The notes beneath the pieces are model-generated. The model worked only from the letters and a program-made list of their open reading frames with translations. It was not told where the DNA came from and ran no database searches. Of a stretch of DNA of 41,971 nt, positions 1-7,197 are shown in pieces (position 1 is the first letter of the stretch; each line of letters begins with the position of its first letter). The position numbers and the translations under genes were made by a program. The stretch comes from Ileibacterium valens (GTDB lineage: Bacteria > Bacillota_I > Bacilli_A > Erysipelotrichales > Erysipelotrichaceae), in the NCBI RefSeq assembly GCF_001945525.1, contig NZ_MPJW01000101.1:1-41971 (forward strand). Reading direction: 5' to 3'.

Positions 1-288
1 ACGGATCGTTCGGTCGCTGTCAGTGATTTCAATCACCGGCTTTGGACTCTCGTCTGATCCTTCCAAATCCAGGAAGACCGTCCTGTCAATTTCTACGAAT
101 TCAAGAGCCGCTGAAGCAGGCGATACGGCGGCAGCTTTTCTGCGCCAGTACTGGAAGGTGGATAAAGCCAGGCCGTTTTGGACGCAGAAGCCAGCCTGAG
201 TCAGACCTGACACCTGATATTGATCAACCAGGTTCATCCACTGTTCCTGATTCAGTTCACGGGATTTGGAAAACAGATAATTATGCAT
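1..288 (-). CDS. tnpA: IS66 family accessory protein TnpA (partial, 3' end outside window)
   Basis: The first 96 codons are visible and the frame stays open to base 1. The protein starts MHNYLFSKSRELNQEQWMNL and continues with SGLTQAGFCVQNGL and STFQYWRRK. That is the typical TnpA pattern: a Trp-containing helix, then an S-G-T-xx-FC helix-turn-helix, then S-T-F-x-Y-W-R. TnpA is the small DNA-binding accessory protein encoded ahead of tnpB and the DDE transposase tnpC, which should lie to the left. The ATG at 288-286 has a good Shine-Dalgarno (GGAGG, 293-297). The annotation rests on the N-terminal domain only. Confidence 0.8.
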   Translation of the reverse strand, partial: MHNYLFSKSRELNQEQWMNLVDQYQVSGLTQAGFCVQNGLALSTFQYWRRKAAAVSPASAALEFVEIDRTVFLDLEGSDESPKPVIEITDSDRTIR

Positions 289-368
289 AAAATCCTCCAG
301 TTCTAGTCGAATACAGAATATCGACTGGAACCGGAGGATCTAAGCCCATGCAAATTTCAAAAGGTTAC
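1..368 (-). mobile_element. IS66-family insertion sequence, left end (partial)
   Basis: The element runs off the left window edge. It is identified by its first gene, an IS66 TnpA-type protein read on the minus strand from 288. The likely outer tip is at 368: the minus strand begins GTAACC there, and IS66 termini usually begin GTAA. Between tip and tnpA lies a short inverted repeat, AGTCGA (305-310) with TCGACT (321-326). IS66 elements normally make 8-bp target duplications. Here the duplication would be about 369-376 and would include the stop codon of the neighbouring CpXC gene. The other copy is outside the window, so the boundary is inferred. Confidence 0.75.
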
Positions 369-371
369 CAA

Positions 372-1142
372 TTAAGCTCCATATGGATAGCCGTCTGGTG
401 AAATACAGAGTTCATCGAGATTATCCGTCTCGAGATCAGACGATTTCGAAGGATCCATCAACAGAAACTGTACTTTAGGAAAAGTCTCAACGGCCCATTG
501 AGAATCGACATGTAAAAGGTGTTCCGAACAGAGTGCTGGATCCATCTGTTCTAAAGTTTTTACTGCATTTTTGAGCAGATCATAATCCTCGGTTGAAAAA
601 CCAAATATGCCTTTTGCTTCATTAATATCAAGCAAAAAAACCGGTCGATCCTTTTGAAGCTGAAAACGGATGGATGAAACGTTCTGATTGCGTTCGATCG
701 AAAAGAACTGAACAATATAAATCTTCATCAGTTCAATCAGACGATCATCCAGGGAACAATCAAGAATTCTGGATTTTTCATAAAAATCTTCTCGGCGTTT
801 CAGGATTCGATAAAATGTTTTTTTAAAACGAATTTTACGTTCAGATATTTTCTTTTGCAGGGTCTTGTTCAATGAAGAACGTTTCTGATCATCAGGTTCA
901 AAGTAGAGAATCGTATGATTGAGTTTATCTTCATAGGTTAGAGATTGTGAAAGGGGAATCTGTGATCCGCAATGCGGGCAGCGCGAATGAAGAAGATGAC
1001 CGCAAATGGCTTCATATTTCAGATCTGGCTGCTTATCACAATCGATATAAGTAAGAATCGGCTGATTCAGTACATTCAGGCAGAAGGGGCATTTCTCCTG
1101 ATACTGATCAATGGCTTGTTTTGTATTGGATCGAATAATCAT
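372..1142 (-). CDS. CpXC domain-containing protein (zinc-ribbon-like)
   Basis: This is a 256-aa protein with paired cysteine motifs CPFC (residues 18-21) and CPHCG (55-59), plus Cys35 and Cys47. The pattern fits the CpXC family, in which a conserved N-terminal metal-binding motif precedes a poorly characterised body. The remainder is charged, alpha/beta and soluble, with no signal peptide or membrane segment. Its function is unknown. The start ATG (1142-1140) has a strong site, AGGAGG, about 7 nt upstream, and a possible TTGACA -35 lies further upstream on the minus strand. The gene is monocistronic. Its stop codon is only 3 bp from the IS66 tip, so anything natively downstream has been displaced. 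Confidence 0.75.
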   Translation of the reverse strand: MIIRSNTKQAIDQYQEKCPFCLNVLNQPILTYIDCDKQPDLKYEAICGHLLHSRCPHCGSQIPLSQSLTYEDKLNHTILYFEPDDQKRSSLNKTLQKKISERKIRFKKTFYRILKRREDFYEKSRILDCSLDDRLIELMKIYIVQFFSIERNQNVSSIRFQLQKDRPVFLLDINEAKGIFGFSTEDYDLLKNAVKTLEQMDPALCSEHLLHVDSQWAVETFPKVQFLLMDPSKSSDLETDNLDELCISPDGYPYGA

Positions 1143-1389
1143 AATTGTGCCTCCTGTCCTAAGCTTTCATAATGAAAAAAATAAAATTTTGCTGGATGAT
1201 CAATTGTCAATCCTATTTTAACATTCAAGAAAGCGTTAACATCAAAAACATATGAATTTAACTGATTATTTTACTCTGGTTTCTGTTTTTAAATTCATGA
1301 GTGAATATGATCCTGAATTTGCATTGGACATGTTTGAATTCATACCTTCTTTTGGAACTGATGTTTCTTAAAATAGCATTACCAAAAGA
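1143..1389. other. Intergenic region upstream of the CpXC gene
   Basis: No convincing gene is present. Short open frames here lack ribosome sites and family features. On the minus strand an AT-rich stretch contains TTGACA about 65 bp before the CpXC start, and a TAAAAT just upstream of it, so this is the likely promoter region of that gene. The left arm of the nrdAB terminator lies at the right-hand edge. Confidence 0.5.
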
Positions 1390-1476
1390 AAAAAGGATTG
1401 CATCCGCTGACAAATACCACGGTTTCCATATCATGGACTCAGGTGTCATTTACTCAGTCTGGATGCAATCCTTTTT
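1390..1476 (-). terminator. Large stem-loop, probable terminator of nrdAB
   Basis: There is a perfect 16-bp inverted repeat: AAAAAGGATTGCATCC (1390-1405) with its complement at 1461-1476, enclosing a 55-nt loop. Reading the minus strand, the stem runs straight into a T-rich stretch (TTTTT then TCTTTT), as expected for an intrinsic terminator after the nrdA-nrdB transcript. The loop is unusually long and holds a smaller hairpin, CCAT/ATGG at about 1425-1435. A degenerate miniature element is an alternative reading. Confidence 0.6.
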
Positions 1477-1545
1477 GATCAGTATGCAGGACAGGATTGA
1501 TTATTTATTTTATTTTTTTAGATGCAAATGCCGGTAGCATGAACA

Positions 1546-1602
1546 TCAAGTTCTTAGATAACAGCAGCAGGAGCAGCACTGGTCTTGCATGCTCAGATTC
1601 AT
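1546..1602 (-). CDS. Candidate Cys-rich mini-protein downstream of nrdB
   Basis: An 18-codon open frame begins with an ATG that directly abuts the nrdB stop (TAAATG), the geometry of translational re-initiation. The predicted peptide MNLSMQDQCCSCCCYLRT has five cysteines in six residues. I recognise no family. A redox or metal-binding role near ribonucleotide reductase is conceivable, but the Cys run comes from a GCTGCT-like triplet repeat and could be low-complexity DNA. There is no separate Shine-Dalgarno. Whether it is expressed is unknown. Confidence 0.3.
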   Translation of the reverse strand: MNLSMQDQCCSCCCYLRT

Positions 1603-2643
1603 TTATAGATCATCAACAATCGCGCCAGCTTTGGAGTAAGCTGTAGACTTGGCTTCGAAGAAATCTGTTTTGATGTCATTAGCACGGCTGTAATTATCCA
1701 CCCATTTCATGGATTCTGGAATTTCATCGTGGCCTTCGAAGACTGGCTCGAAATTTAATCCTTTGCATCGAAGATTCGCCAGATATTTAATGTAATCCTC
1801 AACCATTTCAGGATTCAGACCCGCAATACGGTCCCCAAGAACGTAGGCGGCCCAGTCCATCTCTTCTTCAGCACCGTGTTTGATCATTTCTCTGTATTCT
1901 CTGACATCTTCAGCAGTGAAAAGTTCAGGCTGTTCCTTCTGAAGTTCAAGGAGAATGTTTCTGAATAACCACAAATGCGTATTTTCATCGCGGTTAATAT
2001 AACGAATTTCCTGAACACTTCCTGGAATCTTACCCATTCGTCCCATGTTATAGAAAAACATGAATCCGGAATAGAAGTATATTCCTTCAAGAATATAGTT
2101 GGCAATCAAAGTCTTGACCAGATGTTTTGGATCCTTATGAGCTAGAAAATCATTATAGAGATTGCCGATAAACTCGTTTCGGCGCAGCAGATGCTCGTCA
2201 TTTTTCCATTGATACAGGATCTCGTTTCGTTTTTGAGGCGGACAGATCGTATCTAACATGTAGGAGTAGGACTGTGAATGAACAGCTTCCTGAAATGCCT
2301 GAATGGTCAGACAAAGATTGACTTCGTTGGCAGTGATATAAGCTCCAATATTTGGAAGGTTTGCGGTCTGAAGAGAATCGAGAAAGACAAGAAAAGACAG
2401 GATCTTGTCAAAAGCGGTTCTTTCGATATCAGAAAAATTGCGGTAATCCTTAATATCTTGAGCCAGATTAATTTCTTCAGGAATCCAGAAGTTGTTCATT
2501 GCCTGACGATACCAGCGGCTCGTCCAGTCATATTTCACATTATTGAAGTCATTCAGATTGGTGGTATTGCCGTTGATCATCGATCGTTTGGACAGATCGA
2601 TATCTCCATTGGCATTAAATAAGGCTTTTTGTTTCAGTTCCAT
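1603..2643 (-). CDS. nrdB: Ribonucleoside-diphosphate reductase, beta subunit
   Basis: This is the class I ribonucleotide reductase radical-generating subunit, which houses the dimetal centre and tyrosyl radical used by NrdA to reduce ribonucleotides. Counting from the ATG at 2643 it has 346 aa and the full ligand set: Asp89, Glu119 and His122 in the ExxH motif, Glu186, and Glu220/His223 in RDENTH. The radical Tyr126 lies in HSQSY. A GTG at 2664 would overlap nrdA and add 7 residues. I prefer the ATG because AGAAAGAAG precedes it and the protein then begins MELKQKALFN. It follows nrdA with 13 bp between stop and start, so the two are surely co-transcribed. The sequence resembles NrdB more than the class Ib NrdF common in Bacillota. 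Confidence 0.93.
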   Translation of the reverse strand: MELKQKALFNANGDIDLSKRSMINGNTTNLNDFNNVKYDWTSRWYRQAMNNFWIPEEINLAQDIKDYRNFSDIERTAFDKILSFLVFLDSLQTANLPNIGAYITANEVNLCLTIQAFQEAVHSQSYSYMLDTICPPQKRNEILYQWKNDEHLLRRNEFIGNLYNDFLAHKDPKHLVKTLIANYILEGIYFYSGFMFFYNMGRMGKIPGSVQEIRYINRDENTHLWLFRNILLELQKEQPELFTAEDVREYREMIKHGAEEEMDWAAYVLGDRIAGLNPEMVEDYIKYLANLRCKGLNFEPVFEGHDEIPESMKWVDNYSRANDIKTDFFEAKSTAYSKAGAIVDDL

Positions 2644-2656
2644 GATTAGCTTCTTT

Positions 2657-5179
2657 CTAGGCACTGCACGATTCGCATTCTTCTACTTCGAGAGATTGAG
2701 AACGTACGTAATAAATCGTTTTGACGCCTTTTTCCCATGCCCGGATATACAAATCCAGGATCTTTCGGAATGTAAATTCTGGGGTGATATACAGGTTAAC
2801 TGATTGAGCCTGATCAATGTGCCGCTGTCTGATTCCGGCGGCATCCACAACCCAGTTCTGATTAATAAAATGAGCGTTTTTGTAATACCAGAAGGTTTCA
2901 TCGGATAAGTCAGGGGCCACTCGTGTGAGCATCGAACCTTTCTTTTCCTCAAGGTAGAATTTTTTGAGGATTGGATCGACAGCTGCTGTTGTTCCAGCCA
3001 GGATGGAAGTACTCGAAGTTGGTGCGATAGCCATCAGATATCCATTTCTTAAACCATTTTCATGAATTTCACTGGCCAGCTTCTTCCATTTCTCAGAGGT
3101 ATAATCTCGTTTAACAAAATACTCCCCGGTATCATAATCGCTGCCTTTAAAATGAGCATAGGAGCCTTTTTCCCTGGCAAGTTCACAGCTGGCCTGTAAG
3201 GCATGATAATTGATACGCTCATAGAGGTCATCCATATAAGTCAGGTGTCTTTCATTTTCAAAAGGAATATGCTGCTTGGCCAAAAGATGCTGATAGCCGC
3301 TGGTGCCTAATCCAACTGGACGCATGGATTGCGAAGTGAGTTTGGCTGTCGGCAGCGGATAGTAGTTCAGATCAATGACATTATCAAGAGCCCTCATGAC
3401 CGTCGTAATGACTTGCTTGAGTTTGTCATCATCATTGACATCGATATGACCCAGTGAAAGGCTGGCCAAATTGCAGACCACAAAATCACCCGGATGGGTT
3501 ATAGTTGAGATGATCGTTTCGCCATCACATTGAATAATTGTTGGTTCATCCTGATGCATCGCTGACATGTTCTGCGCAATCTCAGTACACAAGTTGGACG
3601 CGTAAATCATACCCTGATGAGAATTTGGATTGGCTTCATTGACGACATCCCGATTGAAGATAAATGGAGTTCCTGTTTCAACCATGGATTTAATCATCAT
3701 TCGAATCATATCCTTAACCGAAAGGGTTCGCTTTTCGATTTTTGGATCACTGACACAGTCAAAATATTTTCTTTCCCATTCATCCCCATAGCTGTCTTCC
3801 AGGCACCAGCCCTTGACTCTTAGAATCTGATGCGGATCCATTAAATGCCATTCGGAATCCAAATCGGTTTTGGCCAGACGCCAGAAAAGATCAGGTACAC
3901 AAAGAGCAGGGAAGATATCATGGGCTTTCATTCTTTCATCCCCGTTATTGGTTCTCAGCTGCATGAATTCAGGAATATCACGATGCCAGATATCCAGATA
4001 AACTGCAGCGGCTCCAGAACGAACTCCCAACTGGTCAACGGCAATGGCAGTATCGTTGATCAGACGGATCCAGCGGATAACCCCACCGGCAGCCCCTTCA
4101 AAGCCGCGGATATCACTGCCACTGGCTCTGACCTTGCCTAAATAAAGACCCATACCTCCACCGTGTTTGGAAACGCGGGCAAAGTTATCAAGAGATTTGT
4201 AAATTCCGCTTAATGAATCTTCTACGGTATCAATGAAACAGCTCGACATCTGATGAAACGGTTTTCTGGCATTGGCCATGGTTGGGGTGGCCATGGTTAC
4301 CTGAAGGGTACTGAGCATGTCATAAAAGCGAATCGCCCATTCCACATAATTTTGCTCAGGCATGGCTAAATGCATGGCAATTCCCATAAACATTTCCTGA
4401 ACACTTTCAAGTGGTTTTCCGTCATGAGAGACAATCAGGTATCGGTTTTTCAGCAAGTCTAGACCAGGATGCTTAAACAGTCTGGTTCTTTCAGGTTTCA
4501 TGGCTGCATTCAGGATTTCAAGATCTTCTTTTGTATATTTTTTAAGAAGATCAGGAAGGAGCAGATTCTGGCTGGTTAAGTATTCTAATTTTTCAGGCCA
4601 GGAATGAATATTTAAATCCACCATGTTTGCTGAAATTTCTTTTTCGAGCTCGTAGTTAAGTATACGGGCAGCGATTTCTTCCCATTTCGGAGCTTTACGG
4701 CTGACCAGTTCGCTGGCTGCTCTTTCAAGCATGGAAAGACGGATTTTCTGGGACTGATCCTCCCGGATCAGTTCAGCGGCTTTAATCTGCAGTCTTTCAA
4801 GAGAGTATTCAGGTTCAGAAAAATCCTTCTGAATTTCCCGAAGAACGGGTTGTATCTGTGGATCGATGACCAGATCGACGATTTTATTGAGGGTTTCACG
4901 TAAACGATAATGCGATTGGCGATAAAGGATATAGGCTTTAGCCGTTTTAAAATATCCATTTTCCATTAACACCTGTTCTGCAACATCCTGTATCTGTTCG
5001 ACATCACATTCTTCATTGAGCCGGTTAACGATATCCTGAGTGATTTCCAAAAGCTTTGGATCTGATATCAATTCATCGGTTGAAGCAAATGCCTTATAAA
5101 GCGCTGCATTGATCTTAGTGGGATCGAATGCTTCAAAAGCTCCGCTTCGTTTACGGATATTCAAAATTCTTGTATTCAT
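2657..5179 (-). CDS. nrdA: Ribonucleoside-diphosphate reductase, alpha subunit (with ATP cone)
   Basis: This is the catalytic subunit that reduces ribonucleoside diphosphates to deoxyribonucleotides, 840 aa from the ATG at 5179. Residues about 4-92 form an N-terminal ATP-cone, the allosteric activity site. Catalytic motifs are visible: SSCFIDT with the first active-site Cys, the N-x-C-x-E triad in SNLCTEI, the second Cys in VVCNLAS, the radical-transfer tyrosine pair in TIYYVR, and a C-terminal CESC (Cys835, Cys838) that shuttles electrons from thioredoxin or glutaredoxin. A TTG start at 5200 is possible, but GGAAG at 5184-5188 points to the ATG. No nrdR or NrdI gene is present here. The ATP cone and the partner NrdB suggest class Ia-like enzymology. 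Confidence 0.95.
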   Translation of the reverse strand: MNTRILNIRKRSGAFEAFDPTKINAALYKAFASTDELISDPKLLEITQDIVNRLNEECDVEQIQDVAEQVLMENGYFKTAKAYILYRQSHYRLRETLNKIVDLVIDPQIQPVLREIQKDFSEPEYSLERLQIKAAELIREDQSQKIRLSMLERAASELVSRKAPKWEEIAARILNYELEKEISANMVDLNIHSWPEKLEYLTSQNLLLPDLLKKYTKEDLEILNAAMKPERTRLFKHPGLDLLKNRYLIVSHDGKPLESVQEMFMGIAMHLAMPEQNYVEWAIRFYDMLSTLQVTMATPTMANARKPFHQMSSCFIDTVEDSLSGIYKSLDNFARVSKHGGGMGLYLGKVRASGSDIRGFEGAAGGVIRWIRLINDTAIAVDQLGVRSGAAAVYLDIWHRDIPEFMQLRTNNGDERMKAHDIFPALCVPDLFWRLAKTDLDSEWHLMDPHQILRVKGWCLEDSYGDEWERKYFDCVSDPKIEKRTLSVKDMIRMMIKSMVETGTPFIFNRDVVNEANPNSHQGMIYASNLCTEIAQNMSAMHQDEPTIIQCDGETIISTITHPGDFVVCNLASLSLGHIDVNDDDKLKQVITTVMRALDNVIDLNYYPLPTAKLTSQSMRPVGLGTSGYQHLLAKQHIPFENERHLTYMDDLYERINYHALQASCELAREKGSYAHFKGSDYDTGEYFVKRDYTSEKWKKLASEIHENGLRNGYLMAIAPTSSTSILAGTTAAVDPILKKFYLEEKKGSMLTRVAPDLSDETFWYYKNAHFINQNWVVDAAGIRQRHIDQAQSVNLYITPEFTFRKILDLYIRAWEKGVKTIYYVRSQSLEVEECESCSA

Positions 5180-5526
5180 AAAAGCTTCCTTTTCTATCAA
5201 AAAGTTTTCGATAAATAGTTTGAAAAACGAAGTACGTTAAATGTAGAAACCGAATTCTCAACAGCCATTTATACTTCGTGTTTATTTTAGAGTATGAAGA
5301 GATGAAAGGCAGGAATAGAGATTTGACCTGTGATCAATCCTTGCCAGTTCTGTCAGAATTCAGTATTTGTTCTCCAGAAAGAGTCTTTACCAGGAGGACA
5401 ATCTGACAGCCACGATATCATATTATTTAAGATTTTCAGTACCGTGTGATCATTATGGTAAATTCGTTCTCACTGTATCTTTTCAATCTTTTTCCATCTT
5501 TTCTTGAAAGTCAGCCAAAATGAAAG
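5180..5526. other. Intergenic region with the nrdA promoter and an inverted repeat
   Basis: No gene is evident. An 8-bp perfect inverted repeat, ACGAAGTA (5227-5234) and TACTTCGT (5272-5279), lies 50-100 bp upstream of nrdA and is a candidate regulatory site. On the minus strand the far arm is followed by TATAAA, a possible -10. I could not match the classic NrdR box sequence. The rest (about 5300-5526) shows no coding or repeat signal. Confidence 0.4.
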
Positions 5527-5573
5527 AAAAGGTTCAGATAAAATGAGATTTCTCTCATCCATCTGAACCTTTT
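5527..5573 (-). terminator. Terminator downstream of gltBD
   Basis: A 13-bp inverted repeat, AAAAGGTTCAGAT (5527-5539) and ATCTGAACCTTTT (5561-5573), encloses an inner TGAGA/TCTCA stem. On the minus strand it ends in TTTTCTTT. It lies about 160 bp beyond the gltD stop with no gene between, so it is the likely end of the gltB-gltD transcript. Its symmetry would also let it act on the other strand. Confidence 0.75.
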
Positions 5574-5729
5574 AAGTCTAATTTAATAATGCACTAATAA
5601 ATGGTGAACTAATGAACCAATAATAGTCCACTCCATTATATCTGTTATTCTGCGCCTTTAATACCAGTTATGATCTGGTTTATTTTCTACAGATTTGAAC
5701 CGATATATCAGTTTATCCATCAAAACTAT

Positions 5730-7178
5730 CTATTCGATGTTCGAATATCCCATCAGATACCGATCCACTTCCTTGGCACATTGCTTTCCCTGTTCTAAGG
5801 CCCATACCACTAACGACTGGCCTCGTTTGCAGTCACCGCAGGCAAAGATTTTTGGATTCTGTGTCTGATAGCTTGCTTCTTTCGTAATGATTGTATTTCT
5901 AGGTGTCGTTTCAAGATGAAAGGACTCCTTTAAGGAATCTTCAATTCCGATAAAACCGGCTGCAATCAGCAATAAGTCACACTTCAGGATCTTTTCGGTT
6001 CCTTCGATCGGTTTAAAATCAGGACCTAAGGAAACAATTTCAATCTCATGCAGGCGGCCGTTCTTTTCGATCAGACGTTTAACCGTTGTGGAAAAAATTC
6101 TTGGATCCTTTCCAAATACAGCAGCGGCTTCCTGTTGTCCATAATCGAATTTGGCGACTTTTGGCCATTCAGGCCAAGGGTTATCCGCCGTTCTTTCAAT
6201 TGGAGGCATTGGAGTCATTTCTAACTGAATGACTGACTTGCAATGCTGCCGAAGGGCTGTCCCAACGCAGTCATTTCCAGTATCTCCGCCTCCGACGATA
6301 ACCACATTTTTATTCTTAGCAGATATCAGAGGCTTCTTATTGCTGACTACTGATCGGGTTGCATCCGTAAGGTAATCTACCGCAAACATGACACCCGACA
6401 GGTCCATGCCTTCAAGATTCAGAGATCTGGGTTTTCTGCTGCCTGCCGCCAATACGACCACGTCAAAATCCTGGAACAATTCTTCCTTGCTGATGTCCTT
6501 GCCAGCCTCCACATGACAGGCAAATTGAATTCCTTCATCTTTCATCAATGAAATTCGACGATCAACCACTTTTTTATCGAGTTTCATATTTGGAATTCCG
6601 TACATCAGAAGTCCTCCAGGTCGATCTGCTTTTTCAAAGACCGTAACCTGATGACCTCTTTGGTTGAGATATTGTGCGACGGATAAACCCGCCGGTCCGC
6701 TTCCAATGATCGCAGCTTTTTTACCTGAACGGATTGCAGGAGGCTGCGGTTTCATCCAGCCTCTCGCAAATCCAGTTTCGATAATATAGTTTTCATTGTC
6801 ATGAATCGTGGTTGCGTTTGAATCGATGCCATTAATACAGGCCTTTTCACAAAGAGCAGGGCAAACTCTGCTTGTAAATTCAGGGAAAGGATTGGTCTTA
6901 AGCAGACGTTTTAAAGCATATTCATCGTTACCGGCAACCAGTTCTTCATTCCATTCTGGAATCAGATTATGAAGCGGACAGCCGGTGACCATTCCTTTGA
7001 GCTCTAAAGCCGACTGGCAGAATGGAACGCCGCAGTGCATACAGCGGGCAGCCTGTTCCATTCGTTTTTCGTAAGGCAGGGGGACATGAAACTCGTCAAA
7101 ACTTTCAAGTCTTTTTTCAGGAGAAACGCATGGATTCTCCTGGCGTTCATAAATCAGGAATCCGTTATTTTTAGCCAT
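5730..7178 (-). CDS. gltD: Glutamate synthase, small (beta) subunit
   Basis: This is the NAD(P)H-oxidising flavoprotein subunit of GOGAT, 482 aa, passing electrons through Fe-S clusters to GltB. The N-terminal domain has the cluster cysteines Cys46, 49, 54, 67 (CMHCGVPFC and GCPLHN) and Cys106, 110, 114. The FAD Rossmann motif is GSGPAG (about 159-164), followed by GGLLMYGIPNMKLDK. The pyridine-nucleotide site is VIVGGGDTGNDC, and the C-terminal CGDCKRGQSLVVWAL closes the FAD site. It lies 19 bp after gltB, with AAAGGAG before the ATG, so it forms an operon. It is a paralogue of nfnB at 32218-33603. Confidence 0.96.
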   Translation of the reverse strand: MAKNNGFLIYERQENPCVSPEKRLESFDEFHVPLPYEKRMEQAARCMHCGVPFCQSALELKGMVTGCPLHNLIPEWNEELVAGNDEYALKRLLKTNPFPEFTSRVCPALCEKACINGIDSNATTIHDNENYIIETGFARGWMKPQPPAIRSGKKAAIIGSGPAGLSVAQYLNQRGHQVTVFEKADRPGGLLMYGIPNMKLDKKVVDRRISLMKDEGIQFACHVEAGKDISKEELFQDFDVVVLAAGSRKPRSLNLEGMDLSGVMFAVDYLTDATRSVVSNKKPLISAKNKNVVIVGGGDTGNDCVGTALRQHCKSVIQLEMTPMPPIERTADNPWPEWPKVAKFDYGQQEAAAVFGKDPRIFSTTVKRLIEKNGRLHEIEIVSLGPDFKPIEGTEKILKCDLLLIAAGFIGIEDSLKESFHLETTPRNTIITKEASYQTQNPKIFACGDCKRGQSLVVWALEQGKQCAKEVDRYLMGYSNIE

Positions 7179-7197
7179 TTTCCATTTCTCCTTTTCT

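Noticed and set aside
1258-1537. Small ORFs on both strands between nrdB and the CpXC gene
   Set aside because: They overlap the 16-bp terminator stem and lack ribosome sites or protein-like composition.
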